From Flavobacteriaceae bacterium (GTDB lineage Bacteria; Bacteroidota; Bacteroidia; Flavobacteriales; Flavobacteriaceae), in NCBI GenBank assembly GCA_027082925.1, contig JALWTD010000004.1:1-64000 (forward strand): DNA of 64,000 bases, in the 5' to 3' direction. The translations under genes were made by a program, and so were the position numbers. Of this stretch, positions 52,281 to 62,241 are shown piece after piece. Within the stretch, counting starts at the first letter, position 1. Every line of letters begins with the position of its first letter. The notes beneath the pieces were generated by a model. It was not told where the DNA came from, ran no database searches, and was given only the letters and a program-made list of their open reading frames with translations.

Positions 52281-53606
52281 ATGAATATTACAAAAGAAAA
52301 TATTGATGCACTAAACGCAGTAGTTAAAGTTGAAATTTCAGCAGAAGACTACCAAGATAAAGTAGCAAAAATTTTAGAAGACTACCGTAGAAAAGCAAAT
52401 ATTCCGGGTTTTAGAAAAGGACACGTTCCTATGGGAATGGTTAAAAAACAATATGGAAAATCAGTAATGATTGATGAGGTAAATAAGCTTTTACAAGAAT
52501 CATTAAATAATTTTTTAGTTGAAGAAAAGTTAGATATTTTAGGAAATCCACTACCAAAGGTACAAGAAGATTTTTCTTGGGATACTAGCGAAAATTATTC
52601 TTTTGAATTTGAATTAGGTTTAGCTCCTGAGTTTGAAGTAAACCTAGACACCAAAAAGAAAATAACACGATATACAATTGTTGCAGATGATGATTTGTTA
52701 GACAAAGAGGTAGAAAATATTCAAAAGAGATATGGTAAAATTATTCCTAAAGAAGTAGTAGAAGAAGGAGTAAACATTACAGGAACTTTTGTGAATGAAG
52801 AAAAAGAAATTAATAAAAAATCTACCATTTCTTTTGACGCTATTAAAGGAAAAGCAAACCAAAAAAAGTTTTTAGGTAAAAAAGTAGGAGATGTTGTTGA
52901 GCTAAAAACAAAAGGATTGTTTGATGATGACCACAAATTAATGGGGGCATTAGGATTGAGTCATGAAGAAATACACGACTTAAACATTCCGGTTACCTTT
53001 ACTATTGAAGAAATTAATGCTACAGAATTGGCTGAAGTAAACCAAGAACTTTTCGATAAAGTATTTGGACCTGGTGTTGTTACTTCTGAAGCAGAATTAA
53101 GAGCTAAAATTAAAGAAGATGCTGAAAAGCAATTTCAAACACAAGCAGACCAACAATTATTAAATGCAGTAACAGAATATTTAGTAGAAAATACAAAATT
53201 TGATTTACCTGCAGAATTTTTAAAGAAATGGTTAGCTGTAGCAGGTGAAAAACCAATGACGCCAGCGCAAGCTTCTGAAGAATTTGAGAAATCAGAAAAA
53301 GGATTGCGTTACCAATTAATAGAAGGGAAAATATTAAAAGACAACAATCTTCAAATTAGTTTTGAAGAATTAAAAGAATTTACAAAAGGTTTTGTAAAAG
53401 CTCAAATGGCTCAGTACGGACAATTAAATCCGGAAGAAAAAGAATTGGATGATATTGTACAAAGAGTACTTAGCAACCAAGATGAAGCTAAACGTTTGCA
53501 AGAACAATTAATGAGTAAGAAGCTATTAGATTTTTATAAAGAAAATATGGCTTTTAAAGAGAAAGAAGTGAACTACGAAAAATTTGTAAAAGAAGTTTAT
53601 AAATAA
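52281..53606 (+). CDS. tig: Trigger factor, ribosome-associated chaperone and prolyl isomerase
   Basis: 441 residues from ATG 52281 (MNITKENIDALNAVVKVEIS); the frame extends 14 codons up, into the promoter. The ribosome-binding signature is PGFRKGHVPMGMVKKQYG. The middle domain is FKBP-like in fold but diverged (VNITGTFVNEEKE... KKFLGKKVGDVVELKTK). The C-terminal helical arms (GVVTSEAELRAKIKEDAEKQF onwards) form the substrate cradle. It is separated from clpP by three unrelated genes. Confidence 0.93.
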   Translation: MNITKENIDALNAVVKVEISAEDYQDKVAKILEDYRRKANIPGFRKGHVPMGMVKKQYGKSVMIDEVNKLLQESLNNFLVEEKLDILGNPLPKVQEDFSWDTSENYSFEFELGLAPEFEVNLDTKKKITRYTIVADDDLLDKEVENIQKRYGKIIPKEVVEEGVNITGTFVNEEKEINKKSTISFDAIKGKANQKKFLGKKVGDVVELKTKGLFDDDHKLMGALGLSHEEIHDLNIPVTFTIEEINATELAEVNQELFDKVFGPGVVTSEAELRAKIKEDAEKQFQTQADQQLLNAVTEYLVENTKFDLPAEFLKKWLAVAGEKPMTPAQASEEFEKSEKGLRYQLIEGKILKDNNLQISFEELKEFTKGFVKAQMAQYGQLNPEEKELDDIVQRVLSNQDEAKRLQEQLMSKKLLDFYKENMAFKEKEVNYEKFVKEVYK

Positions 53607-53630
53607 TTAGGTAGTATTTTTACAATATAC

Positions 53631-53663
53631 AAACGCTTCAGTATTTTTACTGAAGCGTTTTTA
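53631..53663. terminator. Bidirectional terminator between tig and the helicase gene
   Basis: AAACGCTTCAGTA pairs with TACTGAAGCGTTT (13 bp, loop TTTT), then T residues; serves both converging genes. Confidence 0.88.
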
Positions 53664-53671
53664 GTTAAAAG

Positions 53672-55000
53672 CTATTTTCGCTTTTGTCCTCGAGTTTTAG
53701 GCTTTTTGTATTTTTTGGCAATTTCTCTTCGGTACGAACCTCCTAAATTTTTCTTTTTATTTTTTTCCTTTTTTTCGTGAAACGCAGGACCGCTCACAAT
53801 TATAGGTTGTTTTTTTTCTACATTTTCAAGTAGGTATTTTGGCTTTTCTTCATCAATTAACTCCGTAGAAATATCAATATTTTCAGGGAGGTCTAGGACT
53901 TCAATTTCAGTCTTCATGAGCAGCTCAATATCACCCAATAATTCAGCTTCATTTTCAGTAAAAAAAGAAATAGCAACTCCTTTTTTTTCTGCACGCCCTG
54001 TCCTACCTATCCTATGAATGTAGTTTTCAGGCTCTTTAGGAATGCTAAAATTAATAACGTGGCTTACATCTAAAATATCCAATCCTCTAGCAATAATATC
54101 AGTAGCAATTAATACATTAAAAAATCCTTTTTCAAAGTTTTTTACAGACCGCAACCTGTAATTTTGAGTTTTATTAGAATGAATTACATCTACTTGCTTA
54201 GGAAGTAACTCAGATAAAGTCTCGTATAAAAGATTTGCGTGTTTCTTGTTTTTTACAAACACCAACACTTTGTTAAAGGTCTCTTTATCTTGTAAAAGCT
54301 GTGCTAAAAAGGTAACTTTTGTGTAAAAATTTGGGACAGGATATGCTAATTGCTGAATTGTTTTTAGAGGATTACCACTACCTTCAACTTCAATTTTAAC
54401 AGGCGATTTAAAAAACTGATGAAGTAAATCGGCAACTTCTTTTGTTAAAGTGGCTGAAAATAAAATACTCTGACGTTTTTTGGGAAGCAAATCTAACACT
54501 GTAATTAGTTGCGCTCTAAAACCTAAATTTAGCATTTCGTCAACCTCATCTATAACGAGTTTTTGAATGGTTTTTAGTTTTAAAATTCCGTCTAAAGTTA
54601 AATCTAACAATCTTCCGGGTGTGGCAACAATAATGTCTTGCCCCGAAAAAACCAATTCTTTTTGCTTGTTAATATTAGTGCCTCCATAAACTCCGGTATA
54701 CCTAACATTTATATAGGTAGTAAGGTTTTTAATTTCTTGAATTACCTGTACTACCAGCTCTCGAGTAGGAACTACAATTAAAACACGAGGACTTTTTTGG
54801 TCAGAATAGCGTAACTGTGTTAAAATAGGAAGTAAGTACGCGTATGTTTTACCAGTACCTGTCTGCGCAATACCTACCATATCTCTACTGCTTAGAATTA
54901 CCGAAAAAGCTTTCTCTTGAATGGGTGTTGGTTTTGTAAGCCCCATTTCATCCAAGGCATCTAGTAAAAATCGATTTAAGTTTAAATCAGAAAAAGTCAT
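53672..55000 (-). CDS. DEAD-box RNA helicase
   Basis: 442 residues. Q motif (FSDLNLNRFLLDALDEMGLTKPTPIQ), Walker A AQTGTGKT, motif II as DEVD rather than DEAD, SAT, ARGLDI and HRIGRTGRAEKKG. The C-terminal tail is Lys/Arg-rich (EKKEKNKKKNLGGSYRREIAKKYKK). RhlE-like; helps with RNA folding or ribosome assembly at low temperature (family knowledge). Confidence 0.92.
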   Translation of the reverse strand: MTFSDLNLNRFLLDALDEMGLTKPTPIQEKAFSVILSSRDMVGIAQTGTGKTYAYLLPILTQLRYSDQKSPRVLIVVPTRELVVQVIQEIKNLTTYINVRYTGVYGGTNINKQKELVFSGQDIIVATPGRLLDLTLDGILKLKTIQKLVIDEVDEMLNLGFRAQLITVLDLLPKKRQSILFSATLTKEVADLLHQFFKSPVKIEVEGSGNPLKTIQQLAYPVPNFYTKVTFLAQLLQDKETFNKVLVFVKNKKHANLLYETLSELLPKQVDVIHSNKTQNYRLRSVKNFEKGFFNVLIATDIIARGLDILDVSHVINFSIPKEPENYIHRIGRTGRAEKKGVAISFFTENEAELLGDIELLMKTEIEVLDLPENIDISTELIDEEKPKYLLENVEKKQPIIVSGPAFHEKKEKNKKKNLGGSYRREIAKKYKKPKTRGQKRK

Positions 55001-55014
55001 TCGTAGTTTTTTTG

Positions 55015-55022
55015 CAAAGATA
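55015..55022 (-). promoter_or_regulatory. Putative -7 promoter box of the DEAD-box helicase gene
   Basis: TATCTTTG on the minus strand, 15 bases before the ATG. A TTTG at 55039-55042 is 16 bases upstream rather than 19. Confidence 0.5.
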
Positions 55023-55080
55023 AGTGTTAATAAATTAGCAAACCTAACAGTTAAAGGCTTATATAAAATACTTTTAAAAG

Positions 55081-55707
55081 TTAAGATTCAAATATTATGA
55101 GTCTGTTTTGCACACTTACTTTTGAAAAGTGCATGTTTTTTTGAATCCATTCAAAAGTATCTTTTTGGTAAAAAAATACGTGAGTTTCATCGTTTTTGTA
55201 ATACCAATTTTCAAAGTTAATGCCTTTGTGGTAAACTTCGGTCATACAAAACAATTTTCCTTTGGGCTTTAACAGTGATTTTAGTAATTTAAACTCTTTG
55301 TTTGGGTTATGAAAATGTTCAATAACCTCGCAACAAGCAATAAAATTATAGTTGGTTTTTAAAGCGTGTATGTTATTATCAAAAAAAGGATCGTAGGTTG
55401 TTACGTTGTAATTGGCATCTCGAAGTAATTTTGTAATAACCGGTCCTGTTCCGCTACCAAAATCAAGACCATGATGTTTGGTGTTAAAACATTTTAAAAT
55501 ATTAGAAACTATAGGATTTACAAACTGTTGGTAGTGTGGGTCGTTTACATCGTTATTGTGGGTTTGGTATCTTTTTTTTTCGGCAGTATTGGATACAAAA
55601 AAGTTAGGATGCATAAATATGCCCTTGCAAGTGCAACACTTGTAGTAAGGAGTTTCTTTAATTGTTGAAAACAACTCCGATTTTGAATTACATAAGGGGC
55701 AATTCAT
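55081..55707 (-). CDS. Class I SAM-dependent methyltransferase with N-terminal zinc ribbon
   Basis: 208 residues. The zinc ribbon is CPLCNSKS...YYKCCTCKG; the methyltransferase motif I reads HHGLDFGSGTGPVITKLL, followed by YDPFF and EVIEHFHNPNKEFKLLKSLLKPKGKLFCMTE. Substrate unknown; tRNA, lipid or polyketide-type small-molecule methylation are all possible. Located immediately downstream of the M1 peptidase on the minus strand. Confidence 0.85.
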   Translation of the reverse strand: MNCPLCNSKSELFSTIKETPYYKCCTCKGIFMHPNFFVSNTAEKKRYQTHNNDVNDPHYQQFVNPIVSNILKCFNTKHHGLDFGSGTGPVITKLLRDANYNVTTYDPFFDNNIHALKTNYNFIACCEVIEHFHNPNKEFKLLKSLLKPKGKLFCMTEVYHKGINFENWYYKNDETHVFFYQKDTFEWIQKNMHFSKVSVQNRLIIFES

Positions 55708-55709
55708 AA

Positions 55710-57305
55710 TTAATTGCTAACCATTTCAAATAATAACCAAGTATTTGGATCAAAATTAATACGTACAACTTCTTTTTTTGTTGAAATTTCGTAGGGAGCA
55801 CCTTTGTAAGTAACATTTAGCCTTTTTATTTCGGTAGTTCCATCGGCATATATAAGTTCAACATCAAGAGGGAAATCAAACCCGTTTTCCTGAATTTGAC
55901 TTATAATAATACGTACTTTATCAGCTGCGTAAATCCAATTGGTTTTTAGTATAGGGTGTCCTGGTTTTTCAAGCCATTGTGAAAAAAAAGAATCTAAATT
56001 TTTTCCAGATACATTGGCCATTACATTTTTAAATTGAGTTGTAGAAGCATTTTTAAATTTATATTTTTTGTAATACGTTTTAATGCCTTTCCAAAATAAA
56101 TCATCGCCTAATTTTTTACGAAGCATGTGCAACACCCAAGCACCTTTTTGATAAGAATTAGGATTGAGAAGTTGCATGTAATTGGTAGTTTTTAGATCAA
56201 TTACCGGTGTTTGTTTTCTTTTGTAAAAATTTAAAACCGTAGTTCGTTCTTGTTGCATTCTTTTTTGAAATGCTTCAGCACCTTGGGTTTCTAAAATATA
56301 CAAATCGGTGAAATAGGTAGCAAAGCCTTCGCTAAGCCATAAATGAGGCCAATCAATTTCACTTGCAGTATTCCCAAACCATTGGTGTGCAATTTCGTGA
56401 GCAATTAAATCTTCATGTTCTTGTTTTCCGGTAACCGATTTTTCAAAGTAAAAAATATTTCCGGCATTTTCCATTCCTCCAAACCTAGTTTTAGACTGTA
56501 CATTAGCAAGTTTTGAATACGGATATTCATCAATATTTTCAATAAACCAATTCAGTACTTTTTTAGCCACTTTAAAGTCGTAAAACCCTAATTCTTTTGT
56601 TTGTGGGTACACCCAAGTAGAAACGGGGACATTGTGCACAAGTCCTATGTGTTGCACGGCAAAATTAGCAATGCCAATAACCATCACTTTTGTAGGAATT
56701 GGGACGGAAGTTTTCCATACGTATTTATTTAGTAAATTATTAAGGTTAGTTTCTTCTACTAAAACGCCATTGGCAATTACTTGGTAGTGATTGGGAGCTG
56801 TTATTTCATAAGTTACGGTAGCCTTATCAGAAGGGTGATCTACGCAAGGAAACCAATGATGTGCTCTATTAGGCCAATTATCTCCAAAAAAAGTTCTATC
56901 ACCATATAAATTTTCACTTACAATAAGTCCGTCTTTTGGTATTCCGCGGTATTTAATAGTGTATGTATACGTACTGTCAGTAGTTGTTTTTTTAGGGTAA
57001 ATGTAAAGTTGGTTGTTATTATGAGTATAAAGAATAGTATCATTATTTTGAAAAACAGCCTCTACAATCATTCCTTTACCAGAATTATCTTTAGTTGCTA
57101 AATCTAAATAAAACTGTTTTGCAATTTGTTTAAACTTTACAGAAATATTGGCGGTAGCATATATCAAATTGGTTGAATCGTTAACAGTAATGTTTAGCTT
57201 GTAGTTCTGTACATCAATACTGTTTAGCCGCTGCTTGTAATTTTGTGCATTAATTGCGGTTTGAAGCAGAAAGAAAAAAATGGTAAGTTTACGATAGATA
57301 TTCAT
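55710..57305 (-). CDS. M1 family metallopeptidase (aminopeptidase)
   Basis: 531 residues. Signal peptide ending INAQN. The zinc site HEIAHQWFGN with the downstream Glu in WLSEGFATYF, and the GMENAG motif, identify M1. It is shorter than PepN (about 870), so the C-terminal HEAT domain is absent. Exported, probably periplasmic or lipid-linked. Promoter box at 57330-57337. Confidence 0.93.
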   Translation of the reverse strand: MNIYRKLTIFFFLLQTAINAQNYKQRLNSIDVQNYKLNITVNDSTNLIYATANISVKFKQIAKQFYLDLATKDNSGKGMIVEAVFQNNDTILYTHNNNQLYIYPKKTTTDSTYTYTIKYRGIPKDGLIVSENLYGDRTFFGDNWPNRAHHWFPCVDHPSDKATVTYEITAPNHYQVIANGVLVEETNLNNLLNKYVWKTSVPIPTKVMVIGIANFAVQHIGLVHNVPVSTWVYPQTKELGFYDFKVAKKVLNWFIENIDEYPYSKLANVQSKTRFGGMENAGNIFYFEKSVTGKQEHEDLIAHEIAHQWFGNTASEIDWPHLWLSEGFATYFTDLYILETQGAEAFQKRMQQERTTVLNFYKRKQTPVIDLKTTNYMQLLNPNSYQKGAWVLHMLRKKLGDDLFWKGIKTYYKKYKFKNASTTQFKNVMANVSGKNLDSFFSQWLEKPGHPILKTNWIYAADKVRIIISQIQENGFDFPLDVELIYADGTTEIKRLNVTYKGAPYEISTKKEVVRINFDPNTWLLFEMVSN

Positions 57306-57329
57306 AATAAAAACAAGTTAAAAGAGTTT

Positions 57330-57337
57330 CAAATATA
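57330..57337 (-). promoter_or_regulatory. Putative -7 promoter box of the M1 peptidase gene
   Basis: TATATTTG on the minus strand, 25 bases before the ATG. Confidence 0.5.
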
Positions 57338-57436
57338 CCGAAAAACAGCTTAAAAAAGAGAGATATCGTATGATATATCCAAAATAAAGAAATACTTCTT
57401 ATCTTTACAAATTAAACATCTATAAAACCCTGTAAA

Positions 57437-58096
57437 ATGGATTACGGAAAAGAATTCAAAAAATTTGCTACAAAACACCATGGAATTAACAGTATGCACT
57501 ACGATAAATTGGTGAGTAGCGTTACACCTTATATTATAGAAGAGCGTCAGTTAAATGTTGCTCAAATGGACGTGTTTTCACGTTTAATGATGGATCGAAT
57601 TATTTTTTTAGGAACAGCTATTGATGATTATGTAGCTAATATTATTCAAGCACAATTGTTGTTTTTAGAAAGTGTAGATAACTCTAAAGATATTTCTATT
57701 TACATTAATTCTCCAGGAGGAAGTGTGTATGCAGGTTTAGGAATGTACGACACAATGCAGTTTATTAAACCCGATGTAGCCACAATTTGTACAGGAATGG
57801 CAGCTTCTATGGGAGCAGTGCTTATGTGTGCCGGTGAAAAAGGAAAACGCTCTGCATTGCCACATTCTAGAATTATGATTCACCAACCTTTAGGAGGAGC
57901 TCAAGGACAAGCTAGTGATATTGAAATTACAGCTCGTGAAATACTCAAATTGAAAGATGAGTTATACCAAATAATCTCAAAACACTCAGGACAACCTATG
58001 GAAAAAGTAACCAAGGACTCTGACCGTGATTATTGGATGAAAGCTAGTGAAGCTAAAGAATACGGAATGATTGACGAAATTTTAATTAGAAAGTAA
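57437..58096 (+). CDS. clpP: ATP-dependent Clp protease proteolytic subunit
   Basis: 219 residues. Catalytic Ser124 ([10 protein letters not shown]) and His149 ([12 protein letters not shown]) are in place, with the [18 protein letters not shown] oxyanion strand. The mature N-terminus follows a ~40-residue leader. Forms the ClpP barrel that with ClpX degrades unstable proteins, including ssrA-tagged ones. A weak TATCTTTA box lies near 57398. ClpX follows 4 bases after its stop. Confidence 0.96.
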   Translation: MDYGKEFKKFATKHHGINSMHYDKLVSSVTPYIIEERQLNVAQMDVFSRLMMDRIIFLGTAIDDYVANIIQAQLLFLESVDNSKDISIYINSPGGSVYAGLGMYDTMQFIKPDVATICTGMAASMGAVLMCAGEKGKRSALPHSRIMIHQPLGGAQGQASDIEITAREILKLKDELYQIISKHSGQPMEKVTKDSDRDYWMKASEAKEYGMIDEILIRK

Positions 58097-58100
58097 ACAC

Positions 58101-59342
58101 ATGGCAAAGGAAGAAGTTTTAGAATGCTCTTTTTGTGGTAGAAAAAAACCGGAAACAGATTTACTAATAGCCGGGTTAGATGCCCACATATGCGATAAAT
58201 GTATAGAACAAGCGCATGGAATTGTTATGGAAGAAATTGCAGAGCAAAATTCTTCTACGCTTACCTCAGAGCTAATTGTAAAAAAACCAAGAGAAATAAA
58301 AGAGTTTTTAGACCAATACATGATTGGGCAAACACAGGCAAAACGAGTAATGTCTGTTGCTGTTTACAATCATTATAAACGATTATTACAACCTCCTACA
58401 ACAGAAGAAGATGATATTGAAATTGAAAAGAGTAATATTATTTTAGTAGGAGAAACAGGTACAGGAAAAACATTAATAGCTCGTACCATTGCCAGAATGC
58501 TTAATGTTCCTTTTTGTATTGTAGATGCAACGGTTTTAACAGAAGCCGGTTATGTAGGAGAAGATGTAGAAACTATTTTAACACGTTTATTACAAGCCGC
58601 AGATTACGATGTGTCAAAAGCAGAAAGAGGAATTGTATTTATCGATGAAATTGATAAAATAGCTCGAAAATCAGACAACCCTTCTATTACTAGAGATGTT
58701 TCTGGAGAAGGCGTACAACAAGCTTTACTTAAATTATTAGAAGGTTCGGTAGTAAATGTACCGCCAAAAGGAGGTAGAAAACATCCCGACCAAAAATTTA
58801 TTGAGGTAAACACAAAAAATATTCTTTTTGTAGCAGGAGGAGCTTTTTCCGGTATAGATAAGATTATAGGAAAACGTTTAAACAGACAAGCTGTAGGTTA
58901 TGGAGCTTCAATTAAAGAAGATAGAATTGATGAAGGAAATATGTTGCAGTACATTATTCCAAAAGATTTAAAAGATTTTGGTTTAATTCCTGAGATTATA
59001 GGACGATTGCCTGTATTAACACACATGAATCCGTTAGATGCAAATACACTAAGAGCTATTTTAACAGAACCAAAAAACTCAATTATAAAACAATACCAAC
59101 GTTTATTTAAAATGGATGGTATCGATTTTTCTATAGATGAAAAAGCACTTATGTATATTGTTGATAAGGCAGTAGAATACAAACTTGGAGCTAGAGGCTT
59201 GCGTTCACTTTGCGAAGCAATTTTAACAGACGCTATGTTTGAATTGCCGGGCTCAGGAGAAACAGAACTTAGAATTACCAAAAAATATGCTCGAGACAAA
59301 ATAAACAAGTCAACACTTAAAAAATTAAAAGCAGTCTCGTAG
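58101..59342 (+). CDS. clpX: ATP-dependent Clp protease ATP-binding subunit ClpX
   Basis: 413 residues. N-terminal zinc-binding domain ([10 protein letters not shown]...[10 protein letters not shown]), Walker [16 protein letters not shown], Walker [12 protein letters not shown], the IGF-like loop as an ISFDE-free variant, sensor 2 [16 protein letters not shown]. It unfolds substrates, often by C-terminal LAA-type degrons, and feeds ClpP. Ends at a strong terminator. Confidence 0.96.
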   Translation: MAKEEVLECSFCGRKKPETDLLIAGLDAHICDKCIEQAHGIVMEEIAEQNSSTLTSELIVKKPREIKEFLDQYMIGQTQAKRVMSVAVYNHYKRLLQPPTTEEDDIEIEKSNIILVGETGTGKTLIARTIARMLNVPFCIVDATVLTEAGYVGEDVETILTRLLQAADYDVSKAERGIVFIDEIDKIARKSDNPSITRDVSGEGVQQALLKLLEGSVVNVPPKGGRKHPDQKFIEVNTKNILFVAGGAFSGIDKIIGKRLNRQAVGYGASIKEDRIDEGNMLQYIIPKDLKDFGLIPEIIGRLPVLTHMNPLDANTLRAILTEPKNSIIKQYQRLFKMDGIDFSIDEKALMYIVDKAVEYKLGARGLRSLCEAILTDAMFELPGSGETELRITKKYARDKINKSTLKKLKAVS

Positions 59343-59359
59343 CCAATTTATTATTAGTC

Positions 59360-59389
59360 AGTCACCCTACACAAAGGGTGACTTTTTTA
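59360..59389 (+). terminator. Terminator of clpPX
   Basis: AGTCACCCT pairs with AGGGTGACT, followed by six T residues. Confidence 0.85.
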
Positions 59390-59421
59390 ACGGTTTTAAC
59401 AAATTTAATAACAAACTACAA

Positions 59422-61398
59422 TTGATATCTAGAAATACCATAGACAGCGTTTTTGAAACTGCTCGTGTAGAAGAAGTTATAGGAGAATTTGTACAGTTAA
59501 AAAAAGCAGGCAGTAACTTTAAAGGCTTAAGTCCTTTTTCTGATGAGCGAACACCTTCGTTTATGGTTTCGCCTGTAAAACAAATCTGGAAAGATTTTAG
59601 TACCGGAAAAGGAGGAAATGTGATTTCGTTTCTTATGGAACACGAGCATTACTCATATCCTGAAGCAATACGTTATTTAGCCAAAAAATATAATATTGAA
59701 ATAGAAGAAACCGAGCAAACCGATGAGCAAAAACAACAAGCCGATGAGCGAGAAAGTATGTTTTTGGTATCTGAGTTCGCAAGAGATTATTTTCAGCAAA
59801 TTTTATGGGAAGACGAACAAGGTAAAGCAATAGGATTAACCTATTTTAAAGAAAGAGGTTTTACCGATGAAATTATTCGAAAATTCCAGTTGGGATATTC
59901 GTTAAACGAATGGGATGCTTTTACCAATGAAGCCTTAAATAAAGGATATAACCTAAAATATTTAGAATCTACCGGACTCACAATTGTAAAGCAAGATTTA
60001 CTTTCAGCAACAGGAACAAAGCAATTTGATAGGTTTAAAGGACGTGTTATGTTCCCAATTCACAGTATGAGCGGTAGAGTACTTGGTTTTGGAGGAAGAA
60101 TTTTAGGAAATGATAAAAAAGCAGCCAAGTATTTAAACTCGCCCGACAGCGAAATTTATCATAAAAGCAACATTCTATACGGTATTTACCACGCAAAGCA
60201 AAGTATTGCCAAGTTAGATAATTGTTATTTGGTTGAAGGGTATACCGACGTTATTTCATTTCATCAATCTGGAATTGATAATGTTGTAGCTTCTTCCGGA
60301 ACGGCACTTACCGAAAATCAAATTCGATTAATAAATCGTTTAACAAAAAATATCACCATTCTTTTTGATGGTGATGCTGCCGGAATAAGAGCTTCTCTTA
60401 GAGGAATAGATCTTATATTAGAGCAAGGAATGAACGTAAAAGTGCTTTCGTTTCCTGATGGCGATGATCCGGATAGTTTTGCTAAAAAAGTTTCTACAAA
60501 CGAGTTAAAAGAATATTTACAAAATAACGCAAAGGACTTTATTAATTTTAAAGTTTCTTTGTTAATGAAAGATGCACAAGATGATCCTGTGAAAAAAGCA
60601 GGACTAATTCGTGATATTGTAGTGAGTATTTCAAAAATTCCGGATAGAATCCAGCAAGAAGTATACATACAAGAGTGCTCAAGAATTATGAGTATTTCTG
60701 AAGAAGTTCTTTTTAATGAATTGGCACAGTTAGACAAAAAAGAACAAAGAGAAGCTTCTAAAAAACCGGTAGCTAAATTAGCTCCAAAACTTCAAAAAAC
60801 GTCACAAGCAAAAGAAATAGACGAGCTAAAAAAATACGAACGCGAAATTATTAAAATTTTATTGCTGTACGGAAATAAAGAAGTAGAGTTTATCGATTAT
60901 GTTACAAATGATGAAGCTACGGCAGAACCGGAAACGCAACCGTTAAAAAAAGTAAAGTTTACCAATGTAATATCAAGAGAAATTTATTTGAATTTGCAAG
61001 ACGATGAGGTAGAGTTTACCGATGAAAATTTTAAGCAAATTTACTACGAAATTATTCATCAGCTAAATCAGGAAAAAGCAGTAATTGTAGATGCTTTTGT
61101 AAATCATCCCAATATAGAAATAGCAAACATGGTTACCAATATTTTAATGGATGATGAAAAACACAGCCTAAGTAATTGGGAGAAAAAAGATATTATAGTA
61201 AAAAGTAAAGAAAGTGTACTATCTAAAATGGTTTTAGATGCCATTTATAACTTGAGAAGAGTACTTATAGAACAAAAAATAAAAGCACTTATATCAGAAA
61301 TTGAAAAAGAAGAGCAAAGAGAACAAGTGTTAGAAACAGTGGTAAATTACACCGGTTTAAAACAGCGTTTGTTTGAACGTTTGAATAGAGTTATTTAA
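59422..61398 (+). CDS. dnaG: DNA primase with a zinc-free N-terminal domain
   Basis: 658 residues from a TTG start (MISRNTIDSVFETARVEEVIGEF, the standard DnaG opening). The TOPRIM core is intact: LVEGYTDVISFHQSG, IDNVVASSGTALTENQ, ILFDGDAAGIRA. The CHC2 zinc finger segment (about residues 36-66) has the right shape, but its ligands are replaced (LSPFSDERTPSF ... WKDFSTGKGG: Ser, Ser, Asp/Phe, Thr instead of Cys, His, Cys, Cys). The C-terminal helicase-interaction part is Lys/Glu-rich and variable. Confidence 0.94.
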   Translation: MISRNTIDSVFETARVEEVIGEFVQLKKAGSNFKGLSPFSDERTPSFMVSPVKQIWKDFSTGKGGNVISFLMEHEHYSYPEAIRYLAKKYNIEIEETEQTDEQKQQADERESMFLVSEFARDYFQQILWEDEQGKAIGLTYFKERGFTDEIIRKFQLGYSLNEWDAFTNEALNKGYNLKYLESTGLTIVKQDLLSATGTKQFDRFKGRVMFPIHSMSGRVLGFGGRILGNDKKAAKYLNSPDSEIYHKSNILYGIYHAKQSIAKLDNCYLVEGYTDVISFHQSGIDNVVASSGTALTENQIRLINRLTKNITILFDGDAAGIRASLRGIDLILEQGMNVKVLSFPDGDDPDSFAKKVSTNELKEYLQNNAKDFINFKVSLLMKDAQDDPVKKAGLIRDIVVSISKIPDRIQQEVYIQECSRIMSISEEVLFNELAQLDKKEQREASKKPVAKLAPKLQKTSQAKEIDELKKYEREIIKILLLYGNKEVEFIDYVTNDEATAEPETQPLKKVKFTNVISREIYLNLQDDEVEFTDENFKQIYYEIIHQLNQEKAVIVDAFVNHPNIEIANMVTNILMDDEKHSLSNWEKKDIIVKSKESVLSKMVLDAIYNLRRVLIEQKIKALISEIEKEEQREQVLETVVNYTGLKQRLFERLNRVI

Positions 61399-62182
61399 GA
61401 CTCTCTGGAATAATACAAACGGGAATTGCTTTCATTTTATGCTTATTTGCACTGTTGCGTTGTGTGTAAATATCGAACACAATTTTATCTCTACCGTTAA
61501 AATCGTTGCTTGTTTTTCCTAATTCCGCTTGTTCCATAGCCCATTCAAGTTCGTCGTAAGAGGCACCAAGTTGGTCTTCATCCGATCTACTATCGCCAAA
61601 TAATCCGTCGGTAGGTTTGGCATTCATAATAGACTCTGGAATGGTTAAAATTTGTGCAATTTTATAAACTTCAGATTTTAATAAGTCTGCAATTGGACTT
61701 AAATCTACACCACCATCTCCATATTTAGTAAAAAAGCCAACACCAAAATCTTCCACTTTATTTCCTGTTCCGGCAACCAAATAGCCATGCAGTCCGGCAA
61801 AATAATAAAGAGCAGTCATTCGCAGTCTAGCTCTTGTATTAGCAAGCGATAAATTTACAGTATCACTAGAGCTACCTGTTGTAGGTACAGCCATTTTAAA
61901 GTGTTCAAAAGTATCGGTTAAATTTACAGTTACTGCCTGCACATTTGAAAAATGATTCTTTAAATGCGCAATGTGTTCTTTAGCTCTGGACACTTGATTT
62001 TCAGCCTGATGTATGGGCATTTCAAGACATAAAACAGAAAGTCCGGTTTTAGCACATAAGGCTGAGGTAACGGCAGAATCAATTCCTCCCGAAACTCCAA
62101 CAACAAAACCACTAACATTTGCTTGGTGTGCATATTTTTTTAACCAAGAAACAATATAATCTACTACTTTTTCAGTATCCAT
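61391..62182 (-). CDS. nadE: NAD synthetase (NH3-dependent)
   Basis: 263 residues. P-loop-like GFVVGVSGGIDSAVTSALCA; LCLEMPIHQ; LANTRARLRMTALYYFAGL; VEDFGVGFFTKYGDGGVDLSPIADLLKSEVY. No glutaminase domain, so it uses ammonia directly. Converges with dnaG with 8 overlapping bases. Confidence 0.95.
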   Translation of the reverse strand: MDTEKVVDYIVSWLKKYAHQANVSGFVVGVSGGIDSAVTSALCAKTGLSVLCLEMPIHQAENQVSRAKEHIAHLKNHFSNVQAVTVNLTDTFEHFKMAVPTTGSSSDTVNLSLANTRARLRMTALYYFAGLHGYLVAGTGNKVEDFGVGFFTKYGDGGVDLSPIADLLKSEVYKIAQILTIPESIMNAKPTDGLFGDSRSDEDQLGASYDELEWAMEQAELGKTSNDFNGRDKIVFDIYTQRNSANKHKMKAIPVCIIPESLK

Positions 62183-62241
62183 AATTAAACTAATTTAGTA
62201 ATTTTAGCGTTCTGTAAACAAAAGCGTAAATATAGAAATTA

